NCBI GenBank assembly: GCA_030549495.1
Contig: JAUIRK010000799.1
Location: 147,001-211,000, forward strand
Origin: Nectonema munidae
Lineage: Eukaryota > Nematomorpha > Nectonematoida > Nectonematidae
DNA length: 64,000 nt
Direction of reading: 5' to 3'
Shown: positions 13,544 through 64,000 of the stretch, piece after piece
Layout: every line of letters starts with the position of its first letter
Numbering within the stretch: the stretch's first letter is position 1
Position numbers and translations under genes: made by a program
Notes under the pieces: model-generated
The model's database searches: none
What the model was told of the DNA's origin: nothing
The model's input: only the letters and a program-made list of their open reading frames with translations

Positions 13544-14583
13544 ATGTACAAGTTAACAAAAAAAGATTTAGCTTTAACTGATAAAGTCAAAGTTATCCAA
13601 GAATATGAAAAGCCGGGAAAAAGTTATCTCCGATTGGCACAACAATTTGGTGCCGAAAAGACCGAAATACAGAAAAGAAAAAAACATAGAGCGGAATACA
13701 TGGTCGCCTACGAGGATAATGCCAAGTCTTGGATAATGCAAGATTTGGAAAGCAATGTGCTGTCGTGGTTTCAAAAGGCTCGATCGATGAACGTTCCTGT
13801 GCCTGGGCCACTCTTACAGACACATGCTCGTGTAGCGGCTGAAAAACTTAGATTGACCGACTTCAAAACATCTTGTGACTGGCTAACAAACTTTTGAAAA
13901 GAGGCACAACATTACTCTTTCCGTTATCAGCGGTGAACGAAGTGAGGTAGACGATGATACTGTAACTGACTGGTTTTCCAAGCTCCCCCAACTTCTAGAT
14001 GGATATTCTCCCTGAAACTTTTTAATATAGACGAAACCGGACTAACCTTTCTTGCGCTTCCTGACAAAGCCTCGCATACAAAGGAGATAAGTGCACCGGT
14101 GTAAAAACTTATAAAGCACGCTTAACCTTCTCACTTTGTGTCCATCAACTTGGTGAATTTCAACCTGGTGTTGTGATTAGTAAAGCACGTAAACCCCGTT
14201 GCTTCAAAAACATTAATGTTGAAAAACTGCCCATCAAATGATTCAACTACAAATAGGCCTGGATGACAGGGAACCTTCAACAAAAAAGTGAAAACCCACA
14301 ACAGGAATGTGATCCTTTTGTTGAAAATAGCTACATCATATTTAACCGGAACGTACAGGAACGTCAAACTTATCTTCCTCCGTGCAAACTGTACATCTAT
14401 ACTCCAGTATTTATACCAAAGCATTATCAAAATATTTAAAATGCATTACATAAAACGCATGCTTCATTCCATGCTCAACAGCATCAACAACAGTGAAAAA
14501 CTCTCTGAGCTAGTGAAAGGAGTTGGTGGATTGGATGCAAATCGTTGGATTCATAATTCTATGAATGATGTGTTAAATCGTTG
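13544..14583 (+). pseudogene. pogo/Tigger transposase, N-terminal and DDE part, broken
   Basis: The frame from 13544 begins MYKLTKKDLALTDKVKVIQ, a psq-type helix-turn-helix as in Tigger transposases. A CENP-B-type DNA-binding region follows (RVAAEKLRLTDFKTSCDWLT). After frame shifts, the DDE domain is readable: NIDETGL near 14020, then NRNVILLL and LTGTYRNVKLIFL, and a C-proximal WIHNSMNDV. Usual Tigger proteins are about 500 aa. The C-terminal portion of this copy appears at 16765-17110, beyond a piggyBac relic, so the copy seems to have been split by that later insertion. Confidence 0.8.
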
Positions 14584-14714
14584 ACAGTCAGGTTTGCGAG
14601 CCGCTAGTATAATTTTCATAATTATATGAAAATTCACTAATATAATGATTTACCGATTTGTTTTTTATCATGAAGTGAAAGAAAGGCCAAAACATTAATG
14701 TTTGTTTCATATTC

Positions 14715-16135
14715 TAGAGTTTTATTATTTCTGATATACTTGAATTAATTGATGAAGAAGAAATAGCAAATGGTGATGTTTATATTGAGCCTCCAATAAA
14801 CGCTTGCTCTTTGGTTTCCGACGAAGATTCTGGGGTTGAAGAAAATTTTTCATTAGATAACTTGACGACAAATCAAATTGCTGCGTCTGGAGAAGTCACG
14901 AACTTGGATGAAAATAATGATAATGATGATGATGAATTCCAAGAAACTCTAAAATCGAATGGGAAAAGGTCAAGTGTTCAATGGAGTGTTATGAATACTG
15001 GCCAAGACTTGAAAAATGAATTTCTTTCAGTTCATGGGCCTTTTATTCATGATCAACCTCTGTCTCCTTATTCGTTTGTCTTCTTTTTTTCAACTTAGAA
15101 TTGATTGATGCAATTGTTTGATTTACCAATCTTTATGCTGCCCAAAAAATAATGTTGAATACATCAAGAGAGGAAATTTTTGTTTTTCGGAATTTTGATA
15201 ATGCGAGGGTATACTATTTTGTAGAACAAGAATGTACTGGGAAAAAACAAGATTACTTAACTCATTTATAGAAGCTCCATGTGAAGACAAAGATTGAAGA
15301 AATAAAAAGTATCTTCATTTTTGTGCTTGAATCCTCTGACAAATTCGCCAAACTCAGGATGCTTTTAAAGGAATTGAAAGAGAAGTATCAGTTGTTTATG
15401 CCTTTCAGAGAATTCAATTCTATTGATGAAACAATGATTTCGTACTTCGGTAATCATTGTAGTAAAGAGTTTATCAAAAGCAAACCCATCAGGTTCGGCT
15501 ACAAACAATGGTCTCATTGTGTCTCGCCAGGATATTGTGTAAACTTCGATCTATACTAAGGAAAGAGTCCAGACAGCTCTCAATTTGGTGTCGGACCATC
15601 AATACTACTGAAGTTTGCCAATTCTCTCAATGAAAAAATGCTCAACAATTATTATCATTTTATTACTGGCAAGTACTTCTCCACTTATGATATTTTGAAA
15701 AGAATGAAAGAATTGAACTTTAAAGTCACTTCGACATTAAAATCAAACATATCAAGAAATTTCCCAATAATTTATCTGAAAGATCTCAAAAAAGAAAAAA
15801 GAGGATTTTATAAAATACTGACTAGCAAGGGTAGAGTAAATTTGTGTCAGTGGTTCGATAATCGCTCAGTACTTGCTATAAGTAATGCTCTAACTCAACC
15901 TCATATGATGAATGTATATAACAAAGAGATGGGATGGGTTGATCAAATGGACCAAAATATAGCAAAGTACCGCTGTTGTGTGCGTCGCAAGAAATGGTAC
16001 TAGCCTATATTTACCCACCTTGTTTATATGACTTTGAATCAAGCATGGATTCTTTACAGGTTATCTTCAGGAGTTAAACTAGACTATTTGGGTTTTAGGA
16101 GATATTGTAGATTTGCTTCTAACAAAATATAGTAC
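14715..16135 (+). pseudogene. piggyBac (PGBD-like) transposase relic
   Basis: The acidic N-terminus reads ELIDEEEIANGDVYIEPP and continues with DEDSG repeats typical of PGBD2/3-like proteins. The DDE_Tnp_1_7 domain is readable at 15360-15560 (SIDETMISYFGNH, then KSKPIRFGYKQW), and later GWVDQMDQNIAKYR with CVRRKKWY near 15930-16000. Several frame breaks separate these blocks. No TTAA-flanked termini could be fixed by eye. It sits between the two halves of a Tigger transposase, so it inserted later. Confidence 0.8.
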
Positions 16136-16139
16136 AAGC

Positions 16140-16200
16140 GAGTGGCGGATCCAAGAGGGGGGGGGGGGGGCTAATGGGCCCCCCCCCCCCCCCCCTTCAT
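16140..16200. repeat. hAT-like terminus with G-run and C-run
   Basis: 'gagtggcggatccaag' resembles a hAT-type end (CAGTGGCGGA). It is followed by 14 G (16157-16170), a short spacer, and 17 C (16179-16195), which can fold into a hairpin. I did not find a matching opposite terminus. The remaining sequence to 16750 shows only a 20-bp palindrome at 16568-16587. Confidence 0.4.
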
Positions 16201-16764
16201 GAAAAATGGCTTCGAAAATTACCCTTACTAATTTTGCTTTTTCCTAAAACAATACTTGTTGGTAGTTGATTACATGTTAAAAATATGAAAACATACGTAA
16301 TTAGTGATTCTAGAAGACATAATACAGCTGTTGTATTCTCTGAAGACTCTTAGCAAAATTGCAAAAAAATTTAAATAGAAAATGCCAAAGTGTAAAATGT
16401 ATTATGGATCAAGTATGTGTTAAAGGTCGTGTTGGTATAATGTTTTATAAGTTATAAATACTAAGGTTCGACTTTTTTAATGTTTTTTATAATACCTTTC
16501 TTTGTTTTGTCAAGTTTCTTCGTTCTTTCATCCAATTGTTTTTTCTCATCAAATGTCGTTGTGCCCAACGTATCATATATGATACGTCTATTTTCATGGA
16601 AAATAAAAAAATTTTTTTTATTTTTTTAAAAACATTGGTGAATAGTTAACCAAATGCGATAAATATGTAAAGTTACATAAAATTTTGATGAAAGAAAATA
16701 TTTTGTCATAAGGCCTATTTTTTCTTCAAAAATCGTTGTCATTAAAAAGTTAACGTCCTGGTTG

Positions 16765-17200
16765 CAGAAAATGACGACGAAGACAACAGTAATCTTGCAG
16801 AACTTCTCCATCTGTCTAGTTCAAACATTGAAGATCCCATATGAACATTTAGATGTCAACTGGAAGCAGAAGTTGCATAAAAATCTTACTGACGTCACAA
16901 GAAATGAACCTTCTGAGACAGCTGACAGTGGTGATGATGATGACGATGTTACCTCACTAACACCTCCAGAGCCCATAATATCTTTCACTACAATAAAACT
17001 AGCAACACAGTTGCGTCATTTTTGTGCAGATAAAGAAACTAGAAGACCAGCTGAACAGTCCAATCAAAATGTCTTAAGTAAACATTCATCAAATCTTTTC
17101 TCCAAAAAAATAGAAAATCTCAATTTTGTATCTTCTTGTTTTTACATACACATACCTATTTTATTGAAAGTTACAGAGACTGTTATATGTATTTGGTTGT
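16765..17200 (+). pseudogene. pogo/Tigger transposase, C-terminal part
   Basis: The frame contains YEHLDVNWKQKLHKNLTD, an acidic stretch (SGDDDDDV), then ISFTTIKLATQLRHFCADKE, a pattern matching the C-terminal region of Tigger-type transposases. It is probably the continuation of the copy that starts at 13544. The acidic block is followed by an AT-rich tail and 'aaataaataaa' near 17203. Confidence 0.65.
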
Positions 17201-17764
17201 ATAAATAAATAAATCTGATCTGAGAAACATTTATGATTTACATAAAATACGTGTCTATGTACGAATGATAAAAAACACATCATCTATCTACATGTATCTC
17301 AAAATTGGTTTAAAACTGTATGCACATTAGAAAAATATCCTGCCAAAATAGCATTATTCTACAGTGAGGACATTTCTCTAAAAAACACAAAACGTAGTAA
17401 GTTTATGTCTTTTTCACAAATTTTAAAGGCACTGTTTGAGCAAAATTTAGCGCAGAACCCAAATAAATAATATGGGACTAAAAATAATAGCTTACTTTTT
17501 GCTGAGTGAGAAAGTAAAAGTGAATTGCATAACTCTCAAAACTAGCATTAGAAAGCTTAATATTTTTGGCAATGTGTTTGTTTCAATCGAAATAAGATTT
17601 TTTAATAAAAAAAATTATTCTCTAATAGCATAATCAAGGAATGGGCTTCAGAATCTATTTACGCAAATATAAGCTAGTCTCAATCATTTTATCTCTGTTT
17701 TAGGTAAATTTTTTCAAACAAAAATAATGAAATTAGATCTAGATAGAATCCATAAATAATTAAA
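17201..17764. other. Intergenic, downstream of REV3L
   Basis: AT-rich sequence with no recognisable coding region. Part may be REV3L 3' untranslated or flanking sequence. Confidence 0.4.
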
Positions 17765-17770
17765 TTTATT
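17765..17770 (-). promoter_or_regulatory. Candidate REV3L polyadenylation signal
   Basis: The plus-strand 'tttatt' gives AATAAA on the gene strand, about 113 nt past the REV3L stop. In AT-rich DNA this hexamer is common, so transcript evidence is needed. Confidence 0.35.
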
Positions 17771-17882
17771 AAAGAATGTAGAATATCATGTAAATAAATA
17801 AAATGATCAAGTTTTATGTTTGTATAATTTAATATTATTGTAAAAATAGATGCATTGAGAATACGCAAAAACTCAATTAATA

Positions 17883-63458
<45,576 letters not shown>

Positions 63459-63463
63459 AATCT

Positions 63464-64000
63464 GAAAGAAATTTTAATAACAATGCGAAAGAAGTTTTTG
63501 AAAGAAGGTACTCAACACGATAAAGGATTTCATTGGAATCTACTTTGAATAATCATAAATTTGCAATCAAAATATTCTTTTAATAAGTACTTCAGATTTT
63601 TACTTTGCTTTACAAAAATGAGTTATATCTAGACATGCAGAAATTCTAATAATACAGCAGACTTTTTATCAAGTGCACATTTGGTAAGCTCATGGAACGC
63701 ATAAACAGAAGGATGTGGCATTCCGTATTAGAAACAAGCATATGAGAGGTTATTTAATCCGTATGCACAAAGGATTTCTCTTATTTTTATACTCTTCGGT
63801 CTATTATTACTGACAATTGCACCATCACTCATTATACTTAAAATCTCTTATCGTAACGCTAAATTTGTTGTATTTTTAGGCGAAAGGTGGAGAGCAAGAA
63901 AAGATAGAGAAAGGTTATTTTTAGGAATAAATACAGGATCATTTTATGAAATATTTAGGCTCCTCTCCGTTTATTTTTTCTAACTACACTGCCTGGGGTC
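63464..64000. other. Sequence upstream of REV3L exon 1, no gene recognised
   Basis: The exon 1 acceptor (AG at 63462-63463) implies that some or all of this is a 5' intron. No exon or promoter could be recognised by eye. Confidence 0.4.

Noticed and set aside
16568-16587. 20-bp perfect palindrome 'acgtatcatatatgatacgt'
   Set aside because: Short and AT-rich; likely part of element debris; no partner or known function.

Overview
The window is AT-rich animal nuclear DNA dominated by one host gene and by layers of transposable elements. The host gene is a complete coding model for the catalytic subunit of DNA polymerase zeta (REV3/REV3L) on the minus strand. It has 20 coding exons from the ATG at 63458 down to the stop at 17883, and every exon-exon phase matches. 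The spliced CDS is 5364 nt (1787 codons plus stop), shorter than the human protein (about 3130 aa) and nearer the yeast one (about 1500 aa). Spliceosomal introns of 53 bp to 10.5 kb, tRNA-derived SINEs, and hAT, piggyBac, pogo/Tigger and LINE relics point to a metazoan. An arthropod, perhaps a crustacean, is my guess, but the sequence does not settle it.

Layout. 1-17.9 kb lies downstream of REV3L and holds no host gene I can support. It contains SINEs, two long copies of a non-autonomous repeat carrying degenerate tandem arrays (2.5-7.75 kb), a hAT element with a perfect 8-bp target duplication (10476-12677), and a pogo/Tigger relic split by a piggyBac relic (13.5-17.2 kb). 17.9-63.5 kb is REV3L. 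The polymerase core and the C-terminal cysteine motifs are at the left (exons 11-20). The N-terminal B-family domain is at the right (exons 1-5). The divergent linker is exons 6-10. 63.5-64 kb is upstream sequence; a splice acceptor just before the ATG suggests a 5' UTR exon outside the window.

The introns hold most of the mobile DNA. Intron 7 (46371-56886) contains a ZMYM1-like hAT (47325-53546, perfect 8-bp target duplication). A second hAT-like element of about 3.1 kb has inserted into its transposase gene and itself carries smaller repeats. A broken LTR/DIRS-like retroelement fossil follows (about 54.0-56.8 kb). Intron 17 holds LINE relics of two kinds in opposite orientations. Intron 16 holds a dispersed repeat split by a pogo-type MITE, two other MITEs, and a Tigger relic containing a nearly perfect 78-bp-arm palindrome. 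Intron 2 has a (CA)n tract of about 311 bp.

I found no operon-like system, CRISPR array or phage. The most useful result is the full REV3L gene structure and the relative order in which elements inserted into it.
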